NCBI GenBank assembly: GCA_023955635.1
Contig: JAMXHR010000011.1
Location: 124,001-188,000, forward strand
Reading direction: 5' to 3'
Origin: Methanosarcina sp. ERenArc_MAG2
GTDB lineage: Archaea > Halobacteriota > Methanosarcinia > Methanosarcinales > Methanosarcinaceae
Length of the DNA stretch: 64,000 nt
Under the pieces are notes generated by a model, which saw only the letters and a program-made list of their open reading frames with translations, ran no database searches and was not told the origin of the DNA. A program made the position numbers and the translations under genes. This document shows positions 1 through 9,781 of this stretch, one piece after another; position 1 is the stretch's first letter, and each line of letters starts with the position of its first letter.

Positions 1-292
1 TCAGGTCTTCTCTTGTTACACCGTCTCCAAAGAGCCTTTCCGTAGAAACGTTTTTGAAAAAATTAGGAAACAGGTACAAACGTTGCCCTATAAAACCAAG
101 ACCATTGATTACCATGGCAAGGATGCAGACTGAGTGAGGGACATTATGATCCCTTTCCTTTGGGAGTTTCTCATCGATCAGTTTGTCAACTTCAAGTTCT
201 CTGAAAACTCCAGCGACAAGCCCAAGGTGACCTAAGAACTTTGTGCGTTTTAAGGAGGATTCAATTCTTCTACTGCTGTTTATCTCTGCCAT
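1..292 (-). CDS. IS1634-like transposase, N-terminal part cut by window edge
   Basis: The reverse strand from the ATG at 292 reads about 97 codons without a stop to the window edge. The protein starts MAEINSSRRIESS and continues with the GLGFIGQRLY and LFGDGVTREDL segments typical of the DUF4277 N-terminal domain of IS1634-type transposases. The catalytic DDE domain would lie to the left, outside the window. The terminal inverted repeat on the right side was not identified. It belongs to the cluster of mobile DNA bordering the polysaccharide genes. The family assignment rests on recognising the N-terminal pattern. Confidence 0.72.
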   Translation of the reverse strand, partial: MAEINSSRRIESSLKRTKFLGHLGLVAGVFRELEVDKLIDEKLPKERDHNVPHSVCILAMVINGLGFIGQRLYLFPNFFKNVSTERLFGDGVTREDL

Positions 293-576
293 GGGAAGAC
301 CAGGAAAGAGATATAAAATTAATTATATTAATCTATATGTTTACCTGCCGAATCTAGGTTCTATCGTAGACTGCAAAATCAATTCCATTATGATCTCTAA
401 TATTTATATAAAACTCCTTTGTTGTTTCTCGTGACCTCGAATGTTTGTGATTTGATTTTTCATCTACAGGGAGAATCTCAAAAAGATATGCCGGCCGTAA
501 AAGCCCTGATATCCTGATTTTTACGTTTGGCCAACAAAAACTTAATTTGGAAAAACTGGAATGGGAATCATTCCAC

Positions 577-712
577 TTAGAGCCTATCCGAAAAGTGTTG
601 TGATCTACTGTATCTTTACAATTGACAATATGTACAACCGGAAAGGATGTCGATACTATAAACCTATCGTAACTTCTCAACATGCGTTAATGACTTTTCG
701 GATAGGCTCTTA
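577..712. mobile_element. 130-bp miniature inverted-repeat element with TTA target duplication
   Basis: A perfect inverted repeat of about 17 bp (gagcctatccgaaaagt at 580-596 and its complement at 693-709) bounds a 130-bp non-coding unit. TTA flanks it on both sides (577-579 and 710-712). A TNA duplication with a GAGCCT-type terminus fits a non-autonomous derivative of the IS5 family (IS1031-like). The right-hand TTA is also the stop codon of the adjacent epimerase on the minus strand. No transposase is encoded inside. The stretch between this element and the IS at the window start (293-576) shows nothing I can support. Confidence 0.75.
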
Positions 713-1659
713 GTTAACTCTAAGTAATGCCCTTGCCGTTTCCCTCACGCTTCTCTCCGATGTATATCCAGGCTTCCACCCCAAATTTTTCATTTTTTCG
801 ATCCCCAGCCTCATCCTTGGCACATCACCTTTCCAGCCGCGGCTTCCTCCAGTATATGTAAATTCAACATCAAAAAACCCCATCTCTTCTGTAACAGCTT
901 TTCCGATTTCTGTGGCACTGATGGTATCTTCGGAGCCAACATTGAAAATATTTACCTTTTCTTTACTTTCCTCTATTAAATACAATATCGCATCGACGCA
1001 TTCCGATACATGAAGGTAGGACTTTTCCTGTTTGCCATCACCTAGGATCTCCAGTAGATTGGGGTTTTCCTGTAGCTTTTTTATAAAGTCAACAGTAATT
1101 CCATGTGTGCTGCGTGGACCAACAATATTTGCAAAACGAAAGATCCAGGCCTGCATGTCGAAAGTATGGGAGTATGAGGTAATAAGGGCCTCACAGGCCA
1201 TTTTGGAAGCACCGTAAAGGGATATGGGGATAAGAGGGCCATAATCTTCCGGAGTGGGTATAATGTTCGCTTCCCCATAAACTGTAGATGTGGAAGTAAA
1301 TGCAATTTTTTTAATATTGTTTTTCCTCATAGCTTCCAAAAGATTGTAGGTTGCCAGAATATTCTGATCTAAATGGACTTTAGTATTTGAAGCCCCGAGC
1401 CTGACATCAGGATTTGCAGCCACATGGCAAACGAGATCGATATCTTTACAGGCCTTTTCTATCGCTTCCTGATTAAGAAGATCTCCTTTTATCAGAGTGA
1501 AGTCCTGGTTTTCAAGATGGTGCTCTATAAATTCCATTTTTCCTGAACTCAGGTTATCGAACACGATAATTCGATTTCCTTTTTCTATAAGGCGGTCTAC
1601 CAGGTGGCTCCCTATAAAGCCGGCTCCCCTGTCACAAGTATTTTATTCTTTGCGGGCAT
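710..1659 (-). CDS. NAD-dependent UDP-sugar 4-epimerase (SDR family), probable frameshift in assembly
   Basis: This is an extended short-chain dehydrogenase of about 316 residues, of the UDP-glucose/UDP-GlcNAc 4-epimerase group. The catalytic YGASK and the upstream STSTVYG segment are visible. From the ATG at 1659 the start reads MPAKNKILVTG, but the Rossmann motif (GGAGFIG) is broken because the G run at 1624-1627 is one base short. With one G restored, the frame joins the long downstream part without any other change. The stop codon TAA is the target duplication of the adjacent miniature element. It is divergent from galU and probably supplies UDP-galactose-type sugars for surface glycan synthesis. 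Confidence 0.85.
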
Positions 1660-1860
1660 GGAAAATCCTCCAAATAATCTTTCTTTCCCTATTAATATTT
1701 TGTAGTTTGTTCAGGTAATCCGAAAACATTTTTACCTCATTCTCCCTATTAGGCTGTGTAAACGATGAGGGAAAAATTAAATATGTCATAGATAAAAAGT
1801 ACTTAAACTCAACTGTAATAATAACCTTTTCACCGAATTTCCTTTACCGGAGAGTTTATT

Positions 1861-2748
1861 TTGACTGTAAAAAAAGCAATTATTCCGGCGGCCGGTCTTG
1901 GGACCCGCTTCCTGCCTGCCACCAAGTCAATGCCAAAAGAGATGCTTCCTATTATTGACACACCTGTAATCCAGTACGTTGTAGAGGAAGCTATTGCCTC
2001 AGGAATTGAAGACATTATCATTATCACGGGCCGGGGAAAACGGGCAATTGAGGATTATTTCGACGATTCTCCCGAACTTGAGATGCACCTTGCGAAGAAA
2101 CACAATACTGAACTTCTCAAGCTAGTCAGGGACGTTTCTTCCCTTGTGGATATTCATTATATCCGCCAGAAAGAGCCCAATGGGCTTGGAGATGCGGTCC
2201 TCAGGGCAGAAAAACACATTGGAAATGAGCCTTTTGCCGTCCTTCTCGGGGATGATATCATTGTGAATGATAAACCCTGTACTGCCCAGCTCATTGAAAA
2301 TTTTGAAAAATATGGAAGATCTACTCTTGCAGTGGAAGAAGTCCCTTATGAAAAATTAAGCAGCTACGGCATCATAAAGGGGAAACCTCTTAATGATTCT
2401 CTCTATGTACTGGAGGATATTGTCGAAAAACCATCGCCTGAAGCAGCTCCTTCAAACATGGGGGCGATTGGTCGTTACGTTTTCACCCCTGAAATCTTTG
2501 ACTGCATAAGAGATGCAGGGGCAGGAATTGGAAGTGAAATCCAGCTTACTGATGGAATCCGGGCTCTGAACAGGACTCAGATGATATACGCCTGCAGATT
2601 CAAAGGAAAAAGGTTCGATACCGGTGACAGACTTGGGTACGTAAAATCAATAGTGGATTTTGCCCTTAAAAACGAAAACCTCAGGGAAGATATACTTGAA
2701 TATATCGGAGAAATTTTGGCTGTGGAAAAGGATCTTGCAAAAAAGTAG
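1861..2748 (+). CDS. galU: UTP--glucose-1-phosphate uridylyltransferase
   Basis: GalU makes UDP-glucose from glucose-1-phosphate and UTP. The 295-residue product has the nucleotide-binding signature AAGLGTRFLPATKSMPKEM near residue 10, followed by the LLGDD and VEKP segments expected of bacterial-type GalU enzymes. Translation starts at TTG 1861, with a GGAG-like site just upstream. The gene is convergent with UDP-glucose dehydrogenase, which uses its product, and divergent from the epimerase. Its length is normal and no lesion is seen. The 200 bp to the left (1660-1860) must hold the two divergent promoters, but no clear TATA box was assigned. Confidence 0.93.
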   Translation: MTVKKAIIPAAGLGTRFLPATKSMPKEMLPIIDTPVIQYVVEEAIASGIEDIIIITGRGKRAIEDYFDDSPELEMHLAKKHNTELLKLVRDVSSLVDIHYIRQKEPNGLGDAVLRAEKHIGNEPFAVLLGDDIIVNDKPCTAQLIENFEKYGRSTLAVEEVPYEKLSSYGIIKGKPLNDSLYVLEDIVEKPSPEAAPSNMGAIGRYVFTPEIFDCIRDAGAGIGSEIQLTDGIRALNRTQMIYACRFKGKRFDTGDRLGYVKSIVDFALKNENLREDILEYIGEILAVEKDLAKK

Positions 2749-2832
2749 ACTCGATAATAAGGCGGTTAAAAAGCAGATAATTTAAAACTATATAAACTCT
2801 GAATAAAATTGGAAAATAATTTCTGCCGGTTT

Positions 2833-4115
2833 TTACCAGCAGAGCCCCTCATAATCTATATTTTCCGCTTTAATTACCCGTCTTCCGTCAATTACTACCT
2901 TTCCTTTCATGGCTGCGAATTCAGACTCCAGCTGCTTAAACTCGTCCCATTCTGTCATCACAAGACAGGCATCAGCACTCTCAAGAGCGTCTTTAGCTTT
3001 CCCAGAGTATTCAATTGTCGGAAAAATCCGTTTCATGTTCGCGGTTGCCATCGGGTCATAAGCCGAAACCTTTGCTCCAAGTCTGAGAAGTTCAGCAATG
3101 ACAGGGATAGATCTGGATTCTCTTATATCGTCCGTCTCGTTTTTAAAGGCAAGGCCAAGGAGTGTAATTTTTTTGCCCTCAAGGTCTCCTATTTTTCTCT
3201 GGAGAATTTCTATCATCAGAAGCGGTTGTTTTTCGTTTACACCAATTACGGATTCCAGAAGCATGGGCGAATATCCTATTGCTTTTGCTTTTCCTATAAG
3301 GGCTTTTACATCCTTTGGAAAGCAGGACCCTCCAAATCCTGCTCCTGAGTTTAAAAACCTTGGAGATATTCTGGAATCCTTTCCCACCGCTTCCATAACC
3401 TCGTATGTATCTATTCCCAGTTTTTTGCAGATATTTCCTATCTCATTGGCAAAGGATATCTTGGTTGCAAGGAGGGAGTTATTTACGTATTTGATCATTT
3501 CTGCTGTTGACGGATTCGAGCGGGTGACTTTACATTCAAAGGTCCGGTAAAGTTCCGAAACAAGGTCTCCTGATTTCTGGTCAATTGCTCCAATAACTAT
3601 TTTGTCAGGATGCATGAAGTCGTAAACCGCTTTCCCTTCCCTGAGGAATTCGGGGTTCATTGCGACTCCAAAATCTTTTCCGGCTATTTTTCCTGAAGTT
3701 TCTTCAAGAACAGGGAGGACAAACTTCTCAGTTGTTTCGGGTACAACTGTACTTTTCACAACTACTACATGGTACCTCTCTTTCTTTGCAAGGGCCGCCC
3801 CGATACTTGCTGTCGCCGCGCGGACGATTGAAAGATCTATACTTCCATCTTCTGCTGAGGGAGTTCCTACGCAGATAAATGAAACGTCTGTTTCTCTGAT
3901 TGCAGATTCATAATCATTGGTTGCAATAAGCCTCTTCCCGGCATACTTTCTCAAAAGTTCTCCAAGCCCTTCCTCATAAATAGGGGGATGCCTGCATTTA
4001 TCTGCTCCATTTTTTTCTTGTCAATATCTACACAGACTACTTCATGCCCCACTTCTGCAAAGCATGCAGCGGTGACTGAACCCACGTACCCTGAACCTAT
4101 AACGGAAATTTTCAT
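2833..4115 (-). CDS. ugd: UDP-glucose 6-dehydrogenase, probable frameshift in assembly
   Basis: The enzyme oxidises UDP-glucose to UDP-glucuronate with NAD. From the ATG at 4115 the start reads [16 protein letters not shown] (Rossmann GxGxxG). Further on are the [10 protein letters not shown] region and the catalytic cysteine in [13 protein letters not shown], followed by the C-terminal UDP-binding domain. A C run (G run on the plus strand, 3983-3987) is one base short and breaks the frame after about residue 44. Restoring one base gives about 427 residues, the usual family length. A UDP-ManNAc dehydrogenase specificity cannot be excluded, but neighbouring galU favours UDP-glucose. Confidence 0.88.
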
Positions 4116-4237
4116 GATTAAACCTCTTTATTGGAAATTGCAGAGGTGATCAATTCCAATTCTTATTTATTTTTTGATAGGCCACTCTCTGAATCTCTTC
4201 GGTAAATTGCCAGTCTATCAGGCTTTATATAATTAAT

Positions 4238-4454
4238 GCTTTCGTCGACTCTGGTCCAAAATCTAGTGATTTTTGCATTTCTTGATTGAAAATCTGAATT
4301 CGTAAGAAGAATTCAGCCTCCAATCAAAATTAACATTCGATATCTAAAGGCTTCAACCTAGAAGTAAAATCACAAGGATTGTAACCAATTACAAAATCTA
4401 GTGATTTTTAATTTTACGTTCATCACTGGATTTTGGTACTGAGTCGCTTTCGTC
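4238..4454. mobile_element. 199-bp MITE copy A with 9-bp target duplication
   Basis: A non-coding 199-bp unit (4247-4445) has imperfect 24-bp terminal inverted repeats, beginning gactctggtccaaaatc on one side and gactcagtaccaaaatc on the other. The 9-bp direct repeat gctttcgtc flanks it at 4238-4246 and 4446-4454. As far as I can read, the unit is identical along its whole length to the reverse complement of 15459-15657. The motif aaaatctagtgattttt occurs at the left end and again near the right end. The element has no transposase. The rest of the 4116-4563 interval holds only the AT-rich upstream region of the next small gene. Confidence 0.88.
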
Positions 4455-4563
4455 CCTATTCCTATATTTATATAGTTTAGATGTTTATACCTTCTATAGT
4501 TAGGATTTAGTACAGTTCTAACAATTTCTTTACAGAGACTTTGGGGGATTTATAATACTTTCA

Positions 4564-4836
4564 ATGATTGGCATGGGTATGGAAGAGTTTATGACGGGAA
4601 GTTCTTTTCCTGATTTGGGCATCTGTTTTCTCTCAACGGATTTTGGAATCCCTGAATATTATAAGATAACGGTTGTGGGGCTCATTGTCCTTCTGGGTAT
4701 GAAGGAAATGTTACTGGTTTCCGCTGAAGAAGATCACTTTTCGGTGGATTCCATGGATATGGGAATTTACCCTCTGATAATATGTTTTGTTGCTAGTTTC
4801 CTCTTTGCAGGCATGGAAATAATTTTTACAAAGTAA
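4564..4836 (+). CDS. Small membrane protein, paralog of the protein at 19736-19978
   Basis: This 90-residue protein of unknown function has two predicted membrane segments, around residues 35-47 (ITVVGLIVLLGM) and 70-88 (PLIICFVASFLFAGMEII). It shares the pattern VGLIxLLxxKExLxxS and a C-terminal hydrophobic segment with the 80-residue protein encoded on the minus strand at 19736-19978. The upstream sequences also align: a gggggattt-type block lies about 20 bp before each start. The AT-rich stretch tatatttatatag at about 4462-4474 could be its promoter. The two paralogs lie at opposite ends of the glycan region. Confidence 0.65.
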   Translation: MIGMGMEEFMTGSSFPDLGICFLSTDFGIPEYYKITVVGLIVLLGMKEMLLVSAEEDHFSVDSMDMGIYPLIICFVASFLFAGMEIIFTK

Positions 4837-5413
4837 TCTCTAAAAGTCCATCAATTTTTTTATTTATAACCTCTCTTTCCTTATTCTGGTAAGTGTACTT
4901 TCCTGTGGAATTATTAAAGGGCTTATAACGCTTATTTTTGGATTTATGGGGGTAAAAATGCCCATAAATTCCTTCAGTAAATATTTTAGTTATCTTAGTT
5001 CAGTAACTTTGTTTCCATAATTATTTATTCTTGAGTTATTTATCTTCTAATCATAATTTTGTTTGTTAGTAGTGTTATCTTAAGTAAAAATTTAAGCTTT
5101 ATGAGGCTACTATTAGGGTGCTCCAGCCGCTGGACCGAAATAGTTACTATCTGTTAAGGTAGAGCGAGATGCAAGGAGTTTATCTGACAGAAAAGTTCGA
5201 AACTAGGGTTGAGAAAAAACTAGGATTCGACTGCATGCCTTTCTATAAAGGGAGCAGGAAGATTTCCTGATTTGTTGATATTAATTTGTCTCATATGCTC
5301 TTATAATGTGTTTGAAACCAATTCTTTCACAATCTGGAAAGTACCCTTTGTACAGACAGACTGTTACCTCTCTTGGCGCATTATATAATAGTAAATATTA
5401 ATTGGGGAGTGAA
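4837..5413. other. Intergenic region upstream of the glycan-transfer operon
   Basis: These 577 AT-rich bases contain no convincing gene. A somewhat GC-richer patch at about 5108-5160 (ggtgctccagccgctggacc) has no recognised identity. The promoter of the following operon probably lies in the last 100 bases, but no single TATA box stands out. Confidence 0.5.
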
Positions 5414-6488
5414 ATGTTGAGAGTCCTTGTCGATATAGGGCATCCAGCCCATGTTCATTTTTTAAAAATACTATCTGGAATCTTGAGAAAAAAGGGCATC
5501 AAGTAATGGTAGTCTCGCGGGATAAAGATGTGGTAATAGAGCTATTGAATGCCTACGGAATTCCGCATACGGTTCTAAGTAAAGTAAAACCAGGAAAGTC
5601 TAATTTGCTTGAAGAGTGGTTTATAAGAGAGTTTAAAACTTTTAAAATCACCAAGCAATTTGATCCTGACGTTCTCGTGGGTATCCTTTCGCCACCTATA
5701 GCTCATATAGCTTGGATGCAGCATAAAAAATCCATCATTTTTAACGACACCGAACATGCATTAATAGCCCAGAAGCTGTCCTATCCTTTCTGTGATATAA
5801 TCTGCACGCCATCATGCTATAACAAAGATGCAGGAAAAAAACAGATACGGTATAGTGGCTACCACGAACTGGCTTACCTTCACCCATTTTATTTTACTCC
5901 ACGTCCTGAGGTTCTGAAAGACCTGGGGGTAGAGATGGGTGAGCCTTTCACAATCCTTCGCTTCGTTTCATGGGGAGCGCACCATGATGTCGGCCACCAT
6001 GGAATCCAAAATAAAATAGCTCTTGTTCAGGAACTTGAAAGATTCGGCAAAGTGTTCATAACCTCAGAAGGGCCACTTGACAACGAATTTGAAAAATATA
6101 GAATCCGGGTCCCCCCGAAAAAATTCATAATCTACTCTATTATGCCACACTCTATGTAGGTGAAGGGGCAACTATGGCTGTTGAAAGTGCAATCCTGGGA
6201 ACTCCTTCAATCTATATTTCTACTCTTGCGGGAACTATGGGGAATTTTTCCGAACTCGAGAGGAAATACGGTTTGCTTTTTAACTACAGTGATTCGGAAT
6301 CTGCCCTGGCAAAAACTATAGAACTTCTCAAGGATCCGGAACTTAAGAAAACCTGGAATTTGAAAAGGGCTGCTCTTCTCAGGGATAAAATCAATGTAAC
6401 CGAATTCATGGTCAAGCTCATAGAAAATCTTCCTGAACAAAAATCTGGAGTTTCTTTATCTTCAGTTTCGGATGAGACTTATGCATGA
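5414..6488 (+). CDS. DUF354 family protein (glycosyltransferase-B fold), two probable assembly frameshifts
   Basis: With two single-base repairs this is a protein of about 358 residues with the hallmarks of DUF354: VLVDIGHPAHVHF at the N terminus, FNDTEHALIAQKL, a KKQIRYSGYHELAYLHP segment, RFVSWGAHHDVGHHG, and a GEGATMAVESAILGTPSIY block near the C terminus. This fold resembles UDP-GlcNAc 2-epimerase and GT-B glycosyltransferases, so nucleotide-sugar binding is likely, but the substrate is unknown. The frame breaks in the T run at 5458-5463 and the C run at 6111-6116, each one base short. The 3' end overlaps the deacetylase gene by 17 bp, indicating an operon. Confidence 0.82.
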
Positions 6489-7476
6489 GTCACTGAAGCA
6501 AAACCAGGATATATGGGATCTTTTCACCCGAAAAGAAGAATACTCTCCCGAAAAGCTGGATGAGCACGGGCGTTTTCTTTTCTCTGAAAAAGATCTCAGA
6601 AATGCTTCTAAACCTGAGGTTTCCAGATATCTTATAGAACATGGAATGAAGGTTGAATTTCCTGAAAAGAAAACATTTGCCGTCTGTTTGACTCATGATG
6701 TGGATGATATTTATCCATCTTTTTCTCACAGCTTACTGTCCTCAGCTTATTGCCTTAAACAGTTGAATCTCAAGGATTCTATAGCTCAGTTACTGTGGAA
6801 ATTGAGGGGTATGGACTATTCTCCTTACCTTAATTTTTCTGAAATTATGGACCTGGAAGCCAGTTTTGGAGCAAAATCTTCTTTTTATTTCATCGCTTCA
6901 GAAGCTGATCCCATACGATTCAGGTATAATATAGAGGACATAGAACATCATCTGGGAGAAATTTCTGATAGAGGGTGGGAAGTTGGTCTTCATGGGGGTT
7001 ATTATTCATATAACAGTCCGGAAAAAATAATAAAAGAAAAAGAAAGACTTGAAACGATTCTGGGAAAAAAAGTTATAGGTTTTCGCAACCATTACCTTAG
7101 GTTTAAGACTCCCGACTCCTGGGAAATACTGGCGGATGCCGGTTTTAACTATGATTCCACTTTCGGACACAGGTATTCAGTTGGCTTTAGGAACGGAATG
7201 TGTCACCCTTTCAATCCATATAATCTTAACACAGAAAAAGAAATAAATATCCTCGAAATTCCGCTTGTCATAATGGATGTTGCTCTTTTTAATACTTCTA
7301 AATCTTTTGAAGAAGCATGGGAGCGCACAAAAAATCTGATTGATACTACAGCAAGTCTCAACGGTGTCATTACCCTGCTGTGGCATAATTTCGTTTTCGG
7401 TTGCAGTTTTCGAAAAGATTGGACGAGGCTGTATGAAAAGGTGCTGCAGTACTGCTCTGAAAAAAGGCATGGATAA
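6472..7476 (+). CDS. Polysaccharide deacetylase family protein (NodB-like)
   Basis: The 334-residue protein has the polysaccharide-deacetylase layout: the metal-binding THDVDD near residue 83, a GLHGGYYSY segment near residue 172, GFRNHYLRF near residue 200, and a C-terminal LLWHNF. In this superfamily such residues bind a divalent metal and remove N-acetyl groups from sugars. The local pattern is of the divergent archaeal and surface-glycan type rather than chitin deacetylase. It has no signal peptide, so it probably acts in the cytosol on a lipid-linked or nucleotide-linked intermediate (inference). It overlaps DUF354 upstream and the next GT2 gene downstream. Confidence 0.78.
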   Translation: MRLMHESLKQNQDIWDLFTRKEEYSPEKLDEHGRFLFSEKDLRNASKPEVSRYLIEHGMKVEFPEKKTFAVCLTHDVDDIYPSFSHSLLSSAYCLKQLNLKDSIAQLLWKLRGMDYSPYLNFSEIMDLEASFGAKSSFYFIASEADPIRFRYNIEDIEHHLGEISDRGWEVGLHGGYYSYNSPEKIIKEKERLETILGKKVIGFRNHYLRFKTPDSWEILADAGFNYDSTFGHRYSVGFRNGMCHPFNPYNLNTEKEINILEIPLVIMDVALFNTSKSFEEAWERTKNLIDTTASLNGVITLLWHNFVFGCSFRKDWTRLYEKVLQYCSEKRHG

Positions 7477-8436
7477 CAAGCGGGGAAGAAATTTACAGGT
7501 GGTGGGAAGACGGATTCTGACTTAAAGGGTAAATATCTGCTTATTACGCCTGCAAGGAATGAAGAACAAAATCTGCCCGAAGTCTCGAAGTCCGTAACAG
7601 GACAGAAAGTAAAACCTGAGTTATGGATTATAGTCGATGATGGGAGTACGGATGATACAGCACATATTCTCGAAAACCTAAAGGCCAGCTATTCCTGGAT
7701 TCGGAGCATAAGGCTACCGCCGAGGCCAAGAGACATTACCTTCCACTACAGTTATGTCTGCAAACAGGGCTTTGATTATGCACTTGATTATTGCCGGGAT
7801 AATAATCTCGAATTCGAATGTATAGGCCTTCTTGATGCTGATACCGTTCTGGAGGACAATTATTTTGAAAAACTTTTGGTGGAATTTGAAAAAGATAATT
7901 CGCTCGGAATTGCAAGTGGGGGAGTGTATTACGATACTGGCGGGAAACTTTCTAGAGAAATAACTGATAAAAACCTCCCTCGTGGCACAGGAAGACTCTG
8001 GAGAAAAGAGTGCTTCGTCGAGACCGGTGGCTACCAGATTGAACCATCTCCGGATTCTATTTCCAATATAAAAGCTCTCATGAGAGGCTGGAAGCTCATG
8101 CAATATGCCGATATTGTACAGATTCAGAAGCGTAAGACGAGTGCAGCGAATGGGCTCTGGCATGGATATGTCAAAAATGGATGGATGGCTTATTACCTTG
8201 GAAAAAATCCTATTGTGGCCCTGCTAAACGTGTTTCTTTACTCAGTGAAATCTCCCCACTATACAGGCGCTGCATACTGCTGGGGGTATCTTGGTTCGGC
8301 AATCAGGAGGGAGAACAAAATCAAGGACCTTGAAGTAAGAGCTTACTACAAGAATCAAGGACTTGCAAAACTGTTATCCCGAATTTCGGGAACTTTCAGC
8401 CGGAACTCAAGAGATGCACGGAAGGGGGAACAGTGA
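7469..8436 (+). CDS. Glycosyltransferase family 2, probable assembly frameshift near N terminus
   Basis: A GT-A glycosyltransferase of about 322 residues: KGKYLLITPARNEEQNLPEV, then WIIVDDGSTDDT, and the DXD region GLLDADTVLEDNYF. It starts at ATG 7469, overlapping the deacetylase stop. The first 14 codons are in another frame, and joining them requires one additional G in the run near 7503-7506. No alternative start exists in the main frame, which supports the repair. It has no strong membrane segment apart from a hydrophobic stretch near residue 245. Its acceptor and donor sugars are unknown. It is part of the 5.4-9.7 kb operon. Confidence 0.8.
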
Positions 8437-8482
8437 ATGTCAGCAAATATTTTGAAAAAGCAATCTATTTGCAGGTGATAAT

Positions 8483-9703
8483 GTGAAGATGCTTTTTCTG
8501 GATATAGTAAAGCCCCTTTCTCTGGCTGATGGCTCGCTTATCCACAGGTATGAACTTGTGAGCAATCTTGCACGACTGGACAATGAGATCCATATATTTA
8601 CTACTGACACGAACTCCCTTTCGACTACGGCTAACATTCACTGTCATTATATCTCTTCTGGAAGCCTATTTTCACTTGCTGTCAATTATTTTAGCAATTC
8701 CGTACGCCTTCTGGGCTCCGAAACCTTTGATGTGGTGTATACCCGCAATCCTAATTTTGGCTTTCTTGCTGGGCTCTTCTGTAAAAGCAGATGCAAAAAA
8801 ATGGTTTACGAATTAAACGGTATTCCTGAGGACGAAAAAAGTCTATTCAGGGCAAAATATGAAGATGGTAAATTCTTACAGCCAGGAAAAAAGAGCAGTT
8901 TCTCAAATCAATATTTTTCTGCACATGCCAGACTCAAACTATTTATCCTCAAAAAAGCTCTAGGGTTTTCGGACAGAATAATTGCTGTGACTCCTGGAAT
9001 AAAGGTAAATCTTGAGAAAGTTTATAATATCCCGGAAGAAAAAATAGTCGTGGTTTCTAATGGGGCAAATACTTCTCTGTTCAAACCATTGGAACAAGAA
9101 ACCTGCAGAAGACAACTGGGCCTGGATCCCAAAATTCCCTATATATGCTTTGTGGGCAATCTTGCTCCTTGGCAGGGGGTTGAGTATCTGGTAAAGGCAG
9201 CTCCATCTATACTTTCTCGATCTCCGGAATGTCGCTTTCTTATTGTCGGAGACGGGGTCATGAAAGATGATCTTATCAAACTCTGCAGAGAACTCGGAGT
9301 TGAAGAAAGGTTTATTTTTACGGGTGTAGTTGCTTACGATCGCGTGCCTCTCTACATCAATGCAAGTGATACCTGTACCGCTCCCTTTATATTTGCAAGA
9401 AACGCAAAAATAGGCCTATCTCCTTTGAAATTATATGAGTACATGGCTTGCGGAAAGCCTGTAGTTGCAAGTAATATCAGTGGCGTCTCTGACGTGCTCG
9501 AAGCTTCCGAAGGTGGGCTTCCTATACTTCCCGAAAATTCGAGTGCTCTTGCAGAAGGTGTCTTAAAGTTGCTTGAAAATCCGGATTTGAGAACGAAATT
9601 GGGTTCAAAAGGTTTAAGTTATGTTACTGAAAATTACAGCTGGTACAGTGTTGCGAAAAAGGTTAATGGAGTCTGTAAATCAGGACTCGAGGCCGAGAAT
9701 TAA
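8483..9703 (+). CDS. Glycosyltransferase family 4 (GT-B)
   Basis: The 406-residue protein has an N-terminal acceptor-binding half (MLFLDIVKPLSLADGSL) and a typical GT4 donor-binding half: VVSNGANTSLFKP, FVGNLAPWQGVEYLVKA, GVVAYDRVPLYINASD, and the E-x7-E-like block LSPLKLYEYMACGKPVVAS. It starts at GTG 8483 directly behind a strong ggtgat Shine-Dalgarno site; ATG 8489 is a possible alternative. It follows the GT2 gene by 46 bp in the same operon. It probably transfers one sugar to a growing lipid-linked glycan on the inner face of the membrane. Confidence 0.87.
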   Translation: MKMLFLDIVKPLSLADGSLIHRYELVSNLARLDNEIHIFTTDTNSLSTTANIHCHYISSGSLFSLAVNYFSNSVRLLGSETFDVVYTRNPNFGFLAGLFCKSRCKKMVYELNGIPEDEKSLFRAKYEDGKFLQPGKKSSFSNQYFSAHARLKLFILKKALGFSDRIIAVTPGIKVNLEKVYNIPEEKIVVVSNGANTSLFKPLEQETCRRQLGLDPKIPYICFVGNLAPWQGVEYLVKAAPSILSRSPECRFLIVGDGVMKDDLIKLCRELGVEERFIFTGVVAYDRVPLYINASDTCTAPFIFARNAKIGLSPLKLYEYMACGKPVVASNISGVSDVLEASEGGLPILPENSSALAEGVLKLLENPDLRTKLGSKGLSYVTENYSWYSVAKKVNGVCKSGLEAEN

Positions 9704-9781
9704 AATCTCAAAATTTGACTTATATTTTTTCCTATAATTTATTACAAATATGAATAATTATCTATTTGCACGGGGCTTAAA

